A stretch of 64,000 nt of DNA from the NCBI RefSeq assembly GCF_900220995.1, contig NZ_OBQF01000001.1, positions 868,001 to 932,000 of the forward strand, in the 5' to 3' direction. The stretch's first letter is position 1. Each line of letters begins with the position of its first letter. The position numbers and the translations under genes were made by a program. Under the pieces are notes generated by a model that was not told where the DNA came from, ran no database searches, and saw only the letters and a list, made by a program, of their open reading frames with translations. This document shows, piece by piece, positions 43,366 through 53,415 of this stretch. The stretch comes from Salinicoccus kekensis. GTDB taxonomy: Bacteria; Bacillota; Bacilli; Staphylococcales; Salinicoccaceae.

Positions 43366-44109
43366 TTACTGCCCCAGGAATCCCTGCTTTTTAACGACTT
43401 CGTCGACATCCAGGCGCTGCTTTTTATTGAGCATGCCGACCACCTGGTCGCTCCAGGAATCATCCCGCTTCCCGCCTGTGCGTTCTTTATAGTACGCGCT
43501 CACACGCTCGTCATAATCTTCGATTTCCTCTTTCGTCTCATCCAGATGCTGATAAGTGTTCTCGTGATACACCGCTTCAAACGGCAGGCGTTCCTTAACA
43601 CTGCCTTCGTGTGCCGGGAATCCAGCCACCATGCCGAAGAGCGGGAATGTGCCTTCAGGCAGCTCCAGTATCTCGATCACTTTCGCCATATCATTTCTCA
43701 GGGAACCGATGTAGCAGATTCCGAGCCCGATGCTCTCTGCCGCAACGGCCAGGTTCTGCGCCGCAAGCGCCGCATCGACGGTGCCGACGATGAACTGCTC
43801 CGTCAGATGGAAATTGATCGGGGCATCTTTTTCTTCCGACAGATCACGGTGCCTTCTGTAGTCTGCGACGAAGACGAATAAATGCCCGTTGTTCTCGACA
43901 TAGGGCTGTGTGCTGATTTCCTTCAGCGCTTTCTTCTTTTCAGGATCCGTCACGCCGATGATTGTATATGCCTGCACATAACTTGAAGTGCTGGCACTCT
44001 GTGCCGCTTCAACGAGCATCCTGATCGTCTCGTCTGGTAATTTTTCATCGGTGAATTTACGTATTGAACGGTGGTTTTTAAGCAAGTCAATCACTGCATA
44101 CTTTTCCAT
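43366..44109 (-). CDS. nfrA: NADPH-dependent nitro/flavin reductase NfrA
   Basis: 247 residues. The nitroreductase fold is shown by LLKNHRSIRKFTDEKL, AAQSASTSSYVQAYTIIGV, AAESIGLGICYIGSLRNDM and PLFGMVAGFPAHEG. Matches the NfrA group, which binds FMN and reduces nitro compounds, flavins or disulfides under oxidative stress. Third gene of a probable queG-trmL-nfrA transcript, with spacings of 13 and 15 bp. Confidence 0.9.
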   Translation of the reverse strand: MEKYAVIDLLKNHRSIRKFTDEKLPDETIRMLVEAAQSASTSSYVQAYTIIGVTDPEKKKALKEISTQPYVENNGHLFVFVADYRRHRDLSEEKDAPINFHLTEQFIVGTVDAALAAQNLAVAAESIGLGICYIGSLRNDMAKVIEILELPEGTFPLFGMVAGFPAHEGSVKERLPFEAVYHENTYQHLDETKEEIEDYDERVSAYYKERTGGKRDDSWSDQVVGMLNKKQRLDVDEVVKKQGFLGQ

Positions 44110-44124
44110 GTTAAAAATGTCCTC

Positions 44125-44595
44125 CTATATAAGTCCCGGGTAGTTTTGTTGTCTTAATGCTTCATACACCAGCATTGTAGCTGTATTTGCCAAGTTCAAC
44201 GACCTGACGTTTCCGGTCATCGGCACCCTCAGCAGTGTATCATCATATTCTTCCCTGACCCACTCCGGCAGGCCTGTCGTCTCACGGCCAAAAACGAAAT
44301 AATGGTTCTCGTCAAAATCAGAGTAATCCATATCGGAATGGGCCTTCTTGCCGTGTTTTGAAAGCATGTAGTAATTGCCTTCATTTTCTTCAAAAAACTG
44401 TTCTATCGATTCATAATAATGGATGTCCACAAACTCCCAGTAATCCAGACCTGCCCGCCTCACCATCTTCTCTTCGACGCTGAAGCCGAGCGGCTTGATC
44501 AAATGCAGTGTAGTATCCGTCGCTGCACATGTACGGGCGATGTTCCCCGTATTCTGGGGTATTTCCGGTTGAAATAAAACGATGTGGTTCGGCAT
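44125..44595 (-). CDS. trmL: tRNA (cytidine/uridine-34 2'-O)-methyltransferase TrmL
   Basis: 156 residues, a complete SPOUT knot: HIVLFQPEIPQNTGNIARTC, FVFGRETTGLPEWV and VRSLNLANTATMLVYEALRQ. Methylates the wobble ribose of tRNA-Leu species. Next to queG, which also modifies the wobble position of tRNAs. Confidence 0.95.
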   Translation of the reverse strand: MPNHIVLFQPEIPQNTGNIARTCAATDTTLHLIKPLGFSVEEKMVRRAGLDYWEFVDIHYYESIEQFFEENEGNYYMLSKHGKKAHSDMDYSDFDENHYFVFGRETTGLPEWVREEYDDTLLRVPMTGNVRSLNLANTATMLVYEALRQQNYPGLI

Positions 44596-44608
44596 GACTA
44601 ATTCCTCT

Positions 44609-45742
44609 CTATTGACTGGTTTCCTGGATGCCTTTCAGCATTTCCGCTTTCACTTCCGCATCCTGTTCATGCGGATATCTTTCATGGATGTACCCGGCGG
44701 CGTCACTGCCCTGGATCTGGCCGATCGCCCAGTAGGCGGTGCCCTTGATCACCGGACGCGGATCATTTTCCGCAACACGCTTCAAAGTGTCCACTGCGGA
44801 TTCCTCTTTAAAATGTGCCAATGCAATTATAGCATTTCTCTGGATCGGCTTCTTCCCCCTCCAGACTCCGGCGAGGTGGCCGTACTTTTCCTTGAACTCC
44901 CTGTTGGATATTTCAAGGAGCGGTTCCAGCTCAGGCTTCAATATTTCCGGTTCGAGGACGATATCCTCATGGTGGTCGGTGTTGATGCCTTTATTCCTCG
45001 GGCAGACCTGCTGGCATGTATCGCAGCCGTATAAGCGGTTGCCGATCTTATATCTGTACTCGTCCGGCATCCAGCCTTTGATCTGTGTGAGGAACGAGAT
45101 GCATTTGTTGGAGTCGAGCTGGCCGTTGCCGACGAGCGCCCCTGTCGGGCAGCGGTCGACGCATATGTTGCAGTCTCCGCATGAGTCGATCAGTTCCTCG
45201 TCAGGCGGGAACGGGTAGCTTACGATCATTTCACCGAGATATGTGTAGGTCCCGAGTTCCGGATTGATGACGAATCCGTTCTTGCCGATGTACCCGAGAC
45301 CGCTTCGCCGCGCCACTTCACGGTCTGAGAGCACGCCTGTATCCACCATCGATTTCGTCTCAATCCCTGGGTCGATGGACTTGATGTAGGCTTCAAGCTT
45401 ATCGAGGCGCCTGTTCAGCAGTTCATGGTAATCCATGCCCCATGAAGCACGGGCAAACATCCCCCGCCGGCTGCCCTTCCTGCCCTTCGGCGCATCCGGG
45501 AGTTTATTCGGATACCCCACGGCGATCGCAATGATGCTTTTCGCACTCGGCAGGCTCGCTTTCGGGTTCGTGCGCTCTTCCACGCTGCCTTTTTCAAAGC
45601 CAGACGCATATCCCTTGTCCAGGTAATCGATGAGCTTCGCCTTATATTCCAAAAACGGCTCGGCATGCGTGAAGCCGATATCGTCGATGCCGATGCTGTG
45701 GGCGTAATCTATGACTTTTTGCTTGAATTCACGACGGTCCAT
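44609..45742 (-). CDS. queG: Epoxyqueuosine reductase QueG
   Basis: 377 residues from the ATG at 45742 (AGGAGG 7 nt upstream). Cobalamin-binding N-terminal part; two 4Fe-4S clusters at CGDCNICVDRCP (near 190) and CDTCQQVCP (near 244); a C-terminal HEAT-like repeat (ALAHFKEESAVDTLKRVAEND). Carries out the last step of queuosine formation in tRNA. Divergent from the ABC-F gene; the leader region between them is 281 bp. Confidence 0.95.
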   Translation of the reverse strand: MDRREFKQKVIDYAHSIGIDDIGFTHAEPFLEYKAKLIDYLDKGYASGFEKGSVEERTNPKASLPSAKSIIAIAVGYPNKLPDAPKGRKGSRRGMFARASWGMDYHELLNRRLDKLEAYIKSIDPGIETKSMVDTGVLSDREVARRSGLGYIGKNGFVINPELGTYTYLGEMIVSYPFPPDEELIDSCGDCNICVDRCPTGALVGNGQLDSNKCISFLTQIKGWMPDEYRYKIGNRLYGCDTCQQVCPRNKGINTDHHEDIVLEPEILKPELEPLLEISNREFKEKYGHLAGVWRGKKPIQRNAIIALAHFKEESAVDTLKRVAENDPRPVIKGTAYWAIGQIQGSDAAGYIHERYPHEQDAEVKAEMLKGIQETSQ

Positions 45743-45759
45743 GATCATTCCTCCTTTCA

Positions 45760-45788
45760 TTGAAAATAAACACTAAAAAGTGTAATAT
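45760..45788 (+). promoter_or_regulatory. Promoter of the ABC-F leader
   Basis: TTGAAA (45760-45765), 17-bp spacer, TAATAT (45783-45788). Predicts a leader of about 230 nt before the ABC-F start codon. Confidence 0.6.
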
Positions 45789-45804
45789 GGAATTAATTAT
45801 AGAG

Positions 45805-46023
45805 AAAAGGAGTGGAATCAGGCCGATGAAGTAGATTATCCCCTACCCATGACATATTGATGCTTATTCAGCATGCAAAAAATGTCGGATCAGGATAATA
45901 ACGGCCTAATTTTCTCCTTAATATTCATTATGAATGATGTTATTTAATATGTTTTATGAAGCATATTATAACATAGAGGCCCGTCGTACCCTGATTCGAA
46001 ATACTGAATTCGGGGGTTTTTTT
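45805..46023 (+). promoter_or_regulatory. Putative attenuator leader of the ABC-F gene
   Basis: AAGGAG (45807-45812) plus AGGCCG (45820-45825) can pair with CGGCCT (45902-45907) plus CTCCTT (45914-45919), hiding a ribosome-site-like sequence. Downstream, CCCTGATTC (45989-45997) pairs with GAATTCGGGG (46006-46015, one bulge), followed by seven T that end exactly at the ATG (46024). The GGGGG of the terminator arm also serves as ribosome site. Induction of ABC-F genes by antibiotic-stalled ribosomes in such leaders is established for VmlR, Msr and Vga types. No convincing leader peptide was found; the candidates are very short. Confidence 0.5.
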
Positions 46024-47544
46024 ATGCTTGAATTGAAAGATATCCACTTGGAAGTGAATGGTGAACATCTGCTCTCAGTCGATCACCTGCTAATACAGGA
46101 ACATAAGGCGATCGGATTAATCGGCAGAAACGGCAGCGGCAAGACGACACTCTTCAACCATATGATTGAAAGCAGTGATATTTATACGGATGACATCATC
46201 CAACTGATCCCGCAGATCAAGGATACCGACATTAAAAGGAGCGGCGGCGAGACGACACAGCTGTATTTAAACCGGACACTGAATGAGGATGCGGGGATCC
46301 TGCTTTTGGATGAGCCGACGACACACCTCGATGAGCAGCATTCCGAAGCTCTGGTGAAAAAGCTGCAGCACATTGATAATATCAAGATCATCGCCTCACA
46401 CGACCGTGAATTCCTGAACAGGACCGTTGATGAAATATGGTCCATTGAGGACAATTTGATCAAAGTCTATCCGGGCAACTACGATAAATATAAGGAGATG
46501 AAAGAGCACTCCATAAAGAGGCAGCAGGATGAGTATGACAAGTATGTAAAAGTTAAAAGACATTTATCAAACGCAATTGATAAGAAAAAACGTCAGGCGG
46601 ATGGCGCCGCAAAGGTAAAAGATAAATCTGATTCCGATGTGAATGTCCTTGGTGCAAAACCCTACTTCAACAAGAAACAGAAGAAATTGGACCAGGTGGC
46701 AGGCGGCATGAAATCACGTATAGAACAGCTTGAAGTAAAGGACAAACCGATCGAGGAGAAGGAAATCAAGTTCCATACCCAGGGTATGGAGTCCCTCGGT
46801 CAAAAGACAATCATCAGGATTGAGAATGAAGAGATCAAACGTGAAGACAAAACCATATTGACCGGGGCTTCTTTATTTGTAAGAGCGGGTGAAAAGATCT
46901 CAATAACCGGCGCAAACGGCAGCGGCAAAACCACCCTGCTCAACCATATCCAGGAAAAATATAAAGATGCTTCACTTAAAATCGGCTATTTCCATCAGCA
47001 GCTGGAATCACTGGATAATGACAAAACTATTATTGAAAACATCATGACAGCGAGTCACTATGATGAGACGACTGTCAGGACCGTTCTCGCCCGACTGAAT
47101 ATAAAGCGTGATGCAGTCCATAAGAAAATAAACGTCATCAACGGCGGAGAACGCGTCAAAGTCCAGCTCGCGAAAATTCTGATGGCGGATATTCAGGTGG
47201 TGATGCTCGACGAGCCGACCAACTTTCTCGACATCCATACGATTGAAGCACTTGAAGTCATGCTGCAGAGCCATCCTGCGACCATCGTCCTCGTTTCCCA
47301 TGACCGGATATTCCGTGAAAATATCACTGACACCAATTACAATATTGAGGATGGAAAACTGTTTAGTGACCAGACCGCTGAATCTCTAGATGACACCGGG
47401 GAAGCACTGATGGTCCTTGAGAATAAAATCACCGAGGTGCTCAGCAGATTATCTCTTGACCCTACTGAAGCTCTCGATGCCGAGTTCAACCGCTTACTCG
47501 AAGAAAAACGGGTATTGTTGAAGAAACGGGATAGGAGGAGATGA
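46024..47544 (+). CDS. ABC-F ribosome-protection ATPase (ARE type)
   Basis: 506 residues from the ATG at 46024. Two ATPase domains, no membrane segments: Walker A GRNGSGKTT and GANGSGKTT, signatures RSGGETTQ and NGGERVK, Walker B ILLLDEPTTHLD and VVMLDEPTNFLDIHT. A long basic linker with coiled coil (about 165-255) is the interdomain arm that reaches toward the peptidyl-transferase centre. The sequence looks closer to Msr/Vga/Lsa resistance proteins than to housekeeping EttA-like ones, implying protection against 50S antibiotics. The open frame extends upstream through the terminator hairpin, but without a ribosome site. Confidence 0.85.
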   Translation: MLELKDIHLEVNGEHLLSVDHLLIQEHKAIGLIGRNGSGKTTLFNHMIESSDIYTDDIIQLIPQIKDTDIKRSGGETTQLYLNRTLNEDAGILLLDEPTTHLDEQHSEALVKKLQHIDNIKIIASHDREFLNRTVDEIWSIEDNLIKVYPGNYDKYKEMKEHSIKRQQDEYDKYVKVKRHLSNAIDKKKRQADGAAKVKDKSDSDVNVLGAKPYFNKKQKKLDQVAGGMKSRIEQLEVKDKPIEEKEIKFHTQGMESLGQKTIIRIENEEIKREDKTILTGASLFVRAGEKISITGANGSGKTTLLNHIQEKYKDASLKIGYFHQQLESLDNDKTIIENIMTASHYDETTVRTVLARLNIKRDAVHKKINVINGGERVKVQLAKILMADIQVVMLDEPTNFLDIHTIEALEVMLQSHPATIVLVSHDRIFRENITDTNYNIEDGKLFSDQTAESLDDTGEALMVLENKITEVLSRLSLDPTEALDAEFNRLLEEKRVLLKKRDRRR

Positions 47545-47545
47545 T

Positions 47546-47896
47546 ATGATGCTCAAACTTAAAAGGGTGTATGATGATGTATCGCGGCAGGATGGGAAGC
47601 GGATACTTGTGGACGGCATCTGGCCGAGGGGCATCAAAAAGGAAGATCTTGAACATGATGAATGGCTTAAGGATATCGCCCCTTCCAAAGAGCTCAGAAA
47701 ATGGTTTGACCATGATCCCGAAAAATGGGAGGAGTTCAAAGAAAAGTATAAGAAGGAACTGGATGACCATAAGGAAGTTTTGATGCAAATCAAGAAGGAT
47801 TCCGACGGACGTAATGTCACCCTGCTCTATGCTGCAAAAGACGAAGAACACAATCAGGCTGTGGTGATCAAGGAATATATTGGAGATATGAAGTAG
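47546..47896 (+). CDS. DUF488 family protein
   Basis: 116 residues: LKRVYDDVSRQDGKRILVDG, WPRGIKKEDLEHDEWLKDIAPS, ELRKWFDHDPEKWEEFKEKY and a LLYAAKDEEHNQAVV stretch are the DUF488 landmarks. Function is unknown, although members are often linked with stress or metal resistance. AGGAGGAG near the ABC-F stop provides its ribosome site, so the two genes are cotranscribed. Confidence 0.9.
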   Translation: MMLKLKRVYDDVSRQDGKRILVDGIWPRGIKKEDLEHDEWLKDIAPSKELRKWFDHDPEKWEEFKEKYKKELDDHKEVLMQIKKDSDGRNVTLLYAAKDEEHNQAVVIKEYIGDMK

Positions 47897-47908
47897 CCGC
47901 GCAAATGA

Positions 47909-47945
47909 AAAAGGTCCCAAACCCGATAGGTTTTGAGACCTTTTC
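47909..47945. terminator. Bidirectional terminator
   Basis: AAAAGGTCCCAAAACC-like arms (AAAAGGTC / GACCTTTT with an internal ccAAACC/GGTTTT pairing) between the convergent DUF488 and copB genes. Confidence 0.75.
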
Positions 47946-47948
47946 TAT

Positions 47949-50027
47949 TTAATTCAATTTCAGCGTCATCGCATTCAGCGCAACAACAACTGTGCTGATC
48001 GACATCAGTATGGCACCGACGGCCGGTGAGAGGATCAGCCCAATGGAAGCGAGCACACCTGCTGCGAGCGGAACGGCGATTATATTATAGCCTGCCCCAA
48101 GCCACAGGTTCTGCACTGTTTTATTCATCGTCTTCTCCGAAAGTGAGAGGAAGTTCATGATGTCCGACGGATCACTCTTGACCAGTATGACATCACCGGA
48201 TTCGACCGCAACATCCGTTCCTGCGCCTATAGCCACACCGATGTCTGCGCGTACGAGGCTCGGTGCATCATTGATGCCATCCCCCACCATCATCACTTTC
48301 TTCCCTTCCTTCTGATACGCCTGGATCATCGCTTCCTTATCTTCAGGCATCATCTGGGCATGCACTTCACTGATACCGAGTTCCGCTGCGACCGCTTCTG
48401 CAACCTGCCTGTTGTCCCCGGTCATCATGACGGGTTCGATTCCGCGTTCAATCAAATCTTCAACCATGCCTTTAGAGCTTGCCTTGATTTGGTCGCCCTG
48501 TGCGACGATGCCGCTGTTTTCACCGTCTATGATCAGGAAACTGACCGAGTTCCCACGCCCTGCAAGGGACTCAAACTGCTTTTCATCGTAATCTATATTA
48601 TGATCTTCCAGATAGGACATGCTTGTGATCTTCATATCCCTGCCGGCAATTGTCGCTTCCAGCCCGATGCCCGGAATGTTGTTGACATCTTCAGCCTGCG
48701 GGACAGTGATGCCCTCCTCCGCTGCTTTATCCAGTATGCCGAGGGCCAATGGATGACTCGAACTTTTTTCGATTGCTGCCATGAACCCTAATATTTCTTC
48801 ATCGGAATACGCATCATTGAAGCTTTCAAAATGATTCACTGCAAAGTTACCTTCTGTGAGCGTCCCTGTCTTATCCATCATGACTGCATCCAGGTGCCTT
48901 GCAGTTTCCAGCGATTCACGGTTTTTAACAATCAGTCCGTTCCTCGCACCGATGGAAGTCGACCGTGCCGTCACGAGTGGAATGGCGAGACCGAGTGCAT
49001 GTGGACACGCGATGACGAGCACCGTCACCAGCCTTTCAGTCGCAAAGCTCATGTCGTTTGAAATCATCATCCATACTATGAATGCAATCAATCCGGCACT
49101 GAGCGCGAAGTAGAATAAATACCCCGCAATCCTGTTGGCAAGCAGCTCTGCGTGCGACTTATCGCTTTGAGCCCGGCTTACGAGCCCCATCACCTGCGAC
49201 AGATAACCGCTTTCCCCGGTACCCGTCACTTTCACCGTAATGGTGCCGGATCCGTTCACAGAGCCGCCGATGACAGTATCTTCCACCGTCTTCTCAACAT
49301 TCCTTGACTCTCCTGTAACAAGTGATTCATCCACGGAAGTTCTTCCGGATACGATGGTACCGTCGACGGGGATGTTATCCCCTGCATTCACCTGTACGAC
49401 GTCACCTTCATTCACTTCAGAGAGCTTGACCTCTTTGGTATTTCCATCCTCTTCAACGATGACTGCAGTGTTCGGCAGGAGCTCGGCCATTTTTTTGAGT
49501 GCATCCCCTGCATTGCCGACCGCATTCATCTCAATCCAGTGGCCCAGCAGCATGATGACGATCAATGTCGCAAGTTCCCAGAAGAAATCCATCGTATGTG
49601 TGTCTGCTGCACCGAAGTGATTCATATAGAACGCGTATAAGCTGTAGAAATATGCGACCGAGATGCCCATTGATATCAAGGTCATCATGCCCGGCTTACG
49701 GGCCTTCAGCTCTTCCTTCGCACCACTCAGGAAAGGCTGGCCGCCGTAGAAATATAGTATTGTTGCGAGCACCAGCACCACCCAGTCGGATCCGGGGAAC
49801 GTGAACTGGAAAGGCAGTTCGATGCCCATCATCGGGGCGAGAAAAATAATCGGTACTGCGAAAATCAGTGAAACAAAAAACTTTTTCCTGAAATCTCCAT
49901 GATGGTGATGGCCGTGATCCCCATCGTGATTTCCGTGTCCTTCCTGGTGATCATGAGCGGCATGTCCGACGTGATGGTCTTCGCTGTCATGATGGTGATT
50001 ATGATGTTCATGCTTATGTTGTGACAT
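47949..50027 (-). CDS. copB: Copper-exporting P1B ATPase, CopB type
   Basis: 692 residues from the ATG at 50027 (GAGGG 6 nt upstream). The histidine-rich N-terminal tail ([12 protein letters not shown], then HGHHHHGD) replaces the CXXC domains. The membrane metal site is CPH ([13 protein letters not shown], near 340), as in CopB and not [12 protein letters not shown] near 384 and VGDGINDAP near 582 complete the P-type ATPase. It should export Cu(I)/Cu(II) or Ag. A CsoR-like operator lies upstream, and copY is the next gene upstream. Confidence 0.94.
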   Translation of the reverse strand: MSQHKHEHHNHHHDSEDHHVGHAAHDHQEGHGNHDGDHGHHHHGDFRKKFFVSLIFAVPIIFLAPMMGIELPFQFTFPGSDWVVLVLATILYFYGGQPFLSGAKEELKARKPGMMTLISMGISVAYFYSLYAFYMNHFGAADTHTMDFFWELATLIVIMLLGHWIEMNAVGNAGDALKKMAELLPNTAVIVEEDGNTKEVKLSEVNEGDVVQVNAGDNIPVDGTIVSGRTSVDESLVTGESRNVEKTVEDTVIGGSVNGSGTITVKVTGTGESGYLSQVMGLVSRAQSDKSHAELLANRIAGYLFYFALSAGLIAFIVWMMISNDMSFATERLVTVLVIACPHALGLAIPLVTARSTSIGARNGLIVKNRESLETARHLDAVMMDKTGTLTEGNFAVNHFESFNDAYSDEEILGFMAAIEKSSSHPLALGILDKAAEEGITVPQAEDVNNIPGIGLEATIAGRDMKITSMSYLEDHNIDYDEKQFESLAGRGNSVSFLIIDGENSGIVAQGDQIKASSKGMVEDLIERGIEPVMMTGDNRQVAEAVAAELGISEVHAQMMPEDKEAMIQAYQKEGKKVMMVGDGINDAPSLVRADIGVAIGAGTDVAVESGDVILVKSDPSDIMNFLSLSEKTMNKTVQNLWLGAGYNIIAVPLAAGVLASIGLILSPAVGAILMSISTVVVALNAMTLKLN

Positions 50028-50085
50028 ATTCATCCCTCTTTTCTTTAACATTAAATAGATGCGTGTTTAAACAGAAGTCTCGACT

Positions 50086-50104
50086 TATACCCTAATGGGG
50101 TATA
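50086..50104. promoter_or_regulatory. CsoR-like operator before copB
   Basis: TATACCC-N5-GGGTATA, 59 bp upstream of copB. It closely resembles the TACCC...GGGTA sites bound by CsoR at Bacillus and Staphylococcus copZA. No csoR gene is in the window, so the regulator would act in trans. Confidence 0.6.
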
Positions 50105-50153
50105 TAAAATCTTAAAAAATTTTGCCTCAGTCATCTCCATTCAAAAACCAGTG

Positions 50154-50597
50154 TTACGGATGATGAATCTGACATCTGCATTGGCCGGGTGTGCAGCTGC
50201 ACGGCACTTCTTCCACTGCGTCTTTTTTCTTTTTCTCTATCATTCTTTCAAGCAGTTCTATATCTTCAATGCTTAACACCGATTTCTCGATCAACCCCGC
50301 AATCATACTTCCATTATCCTTATCGCAGATATTACTGAACGTCTCATCCAGGGTGTTCCTGAGGAATTCATCCTCGCGGATCTTGGCTGAATACAAAAAC
50401 TTCCTGCCCTCTTTTTCTGTATCAAGCATTTCTTTTTTAACGAGCCTGCCGATGAACGTTTTAATCGTGGCAGGGCTCCAATCCTTCTTTTTCTGCAGCA
50501 CTTCTATGATTTCCCTGCTCGTCACCTGCTCCTGTGCCCAGACAGCACGCATGACTTCCCATTCGGAATCCGTGATTTGATAATCCGGCTGTGTCAT
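50154..50597 (-). CDS. copY: CopY/BlaI family copper-responsive repressor
   Basis: About 147 residues from the ATG at 50597 (GGAGGG 6 nt upstream). Winged helix of the BlaI/MecI/CopY family (DSEWEVMRAVWAQEQVTSREI, KDWSPATIKTFIGRLVKKEML). The C-terminus ends in CSCTPGQCRC, the C-X-C-X4-C-X-C motif of CopY that binds Zn (repressor) or Cu (release). Two TACANNTGTA boxes lie in its promoter. Confidence 0.93.
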   Translation of the reverse strand: MTQPDYQITDSEWEVMRAVWAQEQVTSREIIEVLQKKKDWSPATIKTFIGRLVKKEMLDTEKEGRKFLYSAKIREDEFLRNTLDETFSNICDKDNGSMIAGLIEKSVLSIEDIELLERMIEKKKKDAVEEVPCSCTPGQCRCQIHHP

Positions 50598-50615
50598 CTT
50601 CATCCCTCCACCATT

Positions 50616-50653
50616 TACATCTGTAGTCTTATTATCTTTAGTTTACATATGTA
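50616..50653 (-). promoter_or_regulatory. Two cop boxes upstream of copY
   Basis: TACATCTGTA (50616-50625) and TACATATGTA (50644-50653), both exact matches to the CopY box TACANNTGTA, 28 bp apart centre to centre. Confidence 0.85.
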
Positions 50654-50696
50654 ATCATTAAATGTCAAGCTTCTTGGAATTTTATCCCTTATCAAC

Positions 50697-50762
50697 ACTC
50701 AAGTGTCTACTTGAATGTAAAATTAAAAGAGCGTATACTTTTATTCAAATATATACTTGAAT
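50697..50762 (+). promoter_or_regulatory. cadCA promoter with two CadC operator-like dyads
   Basis: -35 TTGAAT (50711-50716), 17-bp spacer, -10 TATACT (50734-50739). Dyad 1 ACTCAA-N8-TTGAAT (50697-50716) covers the -35; dyad 2 ATTCAA-N8-TTGAAT (50743-50762) covers the start point. The second resembles the CadC/SmtB operator of plasmid pI258. Two sites of the same geometry suggest tighter control than a single operator. Confidence 0.75.
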
Positions 50763-50774
50763 GAGAGGTACGTT

Positions 50775-51143
50775 ATGAATATAGAAGAGACCTGCGAAGT
50801 TTTCTGTTATGACGAAGAAAAGGTCGACCGCGTGCAAAAAGATTTACAGACTGTGGACATTGCCGGTGTCTCACAGATGCTTAAAGCCATCGCCGATGTG
50901 AACAGGGCTAAAATCACGTATGCCCTGTGCCGGGAAGATGAATTATGTGTGTGCGACATCGCAAATATACTCGGCGTGACCATCGCCAACGCCTCCCACC
51001 ATCTGCGCACCCTTTATAAACAGGGGGTCGTCACTTTCAGGAAAGAAGGGAAACTTGCCTTCTATTCGATTGAGGACCAGCATATCAAGCAAATCATGAT
51101 GATTGCACTGACGCAGAGGAAAGAAGTGACGGCCAATGTCTGA
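50775..51143 (+). CDS. cadC: ArsR/SmtB family repressor CadC
   Basis: 122 residues, the length of classical CadC. Metal ligands are visible: [12 protein letters not shown] (N-terminal Cys pair) and the ELCVCD motif on the recognition side, plus the [18 protein letters not shown]-reading helix. Cd(II), Pb(II) or Zn(II) binding releases the operator. The cadA start lies inside its last codons (8-bp overlap), so the two are translationally coupled. Confidence 0.95.
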   Translation: MNIEETCEVFCYDEEKVDRVQKDLQTVDIAGVSQMLKAIADVNRAKITYALCREDELCVCDIANILGVTIANASHHLRTLYKQGVVTFRKEGKLAFYSIEDQHIKQIMMIALTQRKEVTANV

Positions 51144-53355
51144 GGGACTCGTTAAACTAGATCAGAAAGAAGAAAGCGTTTATCGTGTAGATGGTTTTTC
51201 CTGTGCGAATTGTGCCGGGAAGTTTGAAAGTAATGTCAAAAAGTTGCCCGAGGTCCGGGATGCTAAAGTCAACTTCGGCGCTTCTAAAATCTCGGTCTAC
51301 GGCTCGGCGACGATTGAAGAGCTGGAAGCTGCCGGGGCATTTGAAGGTCTTAAAGTTGCACCGGAGAAAACAACTGAAGATCACGACCCTCAAAAGGAAA
51401 CGCCCCTCCCGTTTTATAAGAAGCACAGCACCCTGCTCTACTCGCTGTTATTCCTCATTTTCGGTTTCATTTCCATGTTTGTGAACGGCAATGATAATAT
51501 CCTCACGCCTTTGCTGTTCATCACCTCGATGCTCGTGGGCGGAAGTTCGATGCTGAAAACCGGTCTTCAGAATTTGATCCGTCTGGAATTCGATATGCGG
51601 ACGCTGATGACGGTCGCAGTGATTGGCGGTGTCATCATCGGAGAATGGGCTGAAGTTGCGATTGTCGTCATCCTTTTTGCCCTCAGTGAAGCTTTGGAGC
51701 GTTTTTCGATGGAACGTGCAAGGCAGTCCATCAGTTCACTTATGAACATCGCGCCTAAAGAGGCACTCATCAAGCGGAACGGACATGAAATGACGGTTCA
51801 CGTCAATGATATTGAAGTCGGCGACATCATGGTCGTCAAGCCGGGTCAGAAAATCGCAATGGATGGCGTCATCGTCGATGGATATTCTGCCGTCAACCAG
51901 GCAGCCATCACAGGTGAATCGGTGGCTGTCGAGAAATCCCGGGATGATGAAGTATTTGCAGGTACACTGAACGAAGAAGGACTGCTCGAAGTCAAAATCA
52001 CCAAGCTGGCTGAAGATACGACCATTTCAAAAATTATACATCTCGTCGAAGAAGCTCAGGGTGAACGCGCCCCGGCCCAGGCCTTCATCGATAAATTCGC
52101 AAAATATTACACACCGGCCATTATGGTCATTGCTTTATTGGTTGCAGTCATACCACCCCTATTCTTCGGGGCCGCCTGGTCGACGTGGGTGTATCAAGGA
52201 CTCGCGGTCCTTGTTGTAGGCTGTCCATGTGCACTGGTGATATCCACCCCGATATCGATCGTTTCCGCCATCGGAAATGCGGCCAAAAAAGGTGTCCTTA
52301 TAAAAGGCGGGGTCCATCTGGAAGAGATGGGCGGGTTAAAAGCCATAGCATTCGATAAGACAGGGACACTCACAAAAGGCGTACCCGTTGTGACCGATTA
52401 TCAGTTGATTGATGATTCTCTTGATGAAAAAGAAGTGCTGTCAATCATCACAGCCCTGGAACACCGTTCCGAGCATCCATTGGCGTCCGCCATCATAAAA
52501 GAAGCGGATGATAATAATGTGCCGTACGCAAATATACCTGTCGAAGATTTTTATTCCGTCACAGGAAAAGGGATACAGGGCAGGATCAACGGCGAAATGT
52601 ATTATATCGGCAAGCCCGCATTATTCAATGAGATGGAGGCATCCGGTTTCAGCAGTGCAGTTGAAAACAAGGTGAAGGCGCTCCAGGATCAGGGGAAGAC
52701 GGTCATGATTGCAGGTACCGGGGAAAGTATTCAGGCAATCATCGCCGTTGCGGACGAAGTGCGTGAATCGAGCCGGGAAGTGATCGGCAAGCTGCATCAG
52801 GCAGGCATCCGGAAGACAGTCATGCTGACCGGCGATAACCGCAGTACGGCCCGGGCCATCGGTGAACGGACCGGCGTGACGGATGTCCAATATGAGTTGA
52901 TGCCACATGATAAGCTGGATGTCATTAGACAGTTAAAGTCTGAATATAAGCACGTTGGGATGGTGGGAGACGGCGTGAACGATGCGCCGGCACTCGCCGC
53001 CTCCACAGTCGGCATCGCCATGGGCGGCGCAGGCACAGATACTGCCCTCGAAACGGCAGATGTCGCCTTAATGAGCGATGACCTGAGAAAACTGCCGTTC
53101 ACGATAAAGCTCAGCCGTAAAACGTTGAACATCATCAAAGCGAACATCGCTTTTGCCATCGGCATCAAAATCATTGCCCTGCTGCTCGTCATCCCCGGAT
53201 GGCTGACGCTCTGGATTGCGATCCTCTCAGACATGGGTGCAACACTCATCGTGGCATTGAATGGTATGAGGCTCATGCGGGTGGAGGAAGATGAAGCCGG
53301 AGATGAGCCGGTGAATAAAAACACCTATGCTGAAACGTTGAAGCTGGAGAATTGA
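51136..53355 (+). CDS. cadA: Cd/Zn/Pb-exporting P1B ATPase CadA
   Basis: 739 residues. One N-terminal metal domain with [11 protein letters not shown], membrane metal site CPC ([12 protein letters not shown] near 357), DKTGTLTKG near 406, [11 protein letters not shown] and [14 protein letters not shown] single heavy-metal domain and CPC match CadA. Strongly similar in layout to pI258 cadCA, but base composition is like the neighbouring chromosome genes. Confidence 0.95.
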   Translation: MSEGLVKLDQKEESVYRVDGFSCANCAGKFESNVKKLPEVRDAKVNFGASKISVYGSATIEELEAAGAFEGLKVAPEKTTEDHDPQKETPLPFYKKHSTLLYSLLFLIFGFISMFVNGNDNILTPLLFITSMLVGGSSMLKTGLQNLIRLEFDMRTLMTVAVIGGVIIGEWAEVAIVVILFALSEALERFSMERARQSISSLMNIAPKEALIKRNGHEMTVHVNDIEVGDIMVVKPGQKIAMDGVIVDGYSAVNQAAITGESVAVEKSRDDEVFAGTLNEEGLLEVKITKLAEDTTISKIIHLVEEAQGERAPAQAFIDKFAKYYTPAIMVIALLVAVIPPLFFGAAWSTWVYQGLAVLVVGCPCALVISTPISIVSAIGNAAKKGVLIKGGVHLEEMGGLKAIAFDKTGTLTKGVPVVTDYQLIDDSLDEKEVLSIITALEHRSEHPLASAIIKEADDNNVPYANIPVEDFYSVTGKGIQGRINGEMYYIGKPALFNEMEASGFSSAVENKVKALQDQGKTVMIAGTGESIQAIIAVADEVRESSREVIGKLHQAGIRKTVMLTGDNRSTARAIGERTGVTDVQYELMPHDKLDVIRQLKSEYKHVGMVGDGVNDAPALAASTVGIAMGGAGTDTALETADVALMSDDLRKLPFTIKLSRKTLNIIKANIAFAIGIKIIALLLVIPGWLTLWIAILSDMGATLIVALNGMRLMRVEEDEAGDEPVNKNTYAETLKLEN

Positions 53356-53382
53356 TTATAAAAGTATCCATATACCCAAAAC

Positions 53383-53415
53383 ACCCCCACTGTAATGGTC
53401 GGGGTGTTTATTTTA
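53383..53415. terminator. Bidirectional terminator
   Basis: AAACACCCC and GGGGTGTTT arms between convergent cadA and the glycerate kinase gene. Confidence 0.85.

Noticed and set aside
45934..46023. 30-residue N-terminal extension of the ABC-F protein
   Set aside because: The frame is open but passes through the terminator hairpin and T-tract, has no ribosome site, and related proteins begin at the downstream methionine.
47949..53355. Recent plasmid or transposon origin of the metal-resistance cluster
   Set aside because: The genes are plasmid-like in order, but base composition matches the neighbours, and I find no insertion sequence, direct repeats or integrase at either edge.
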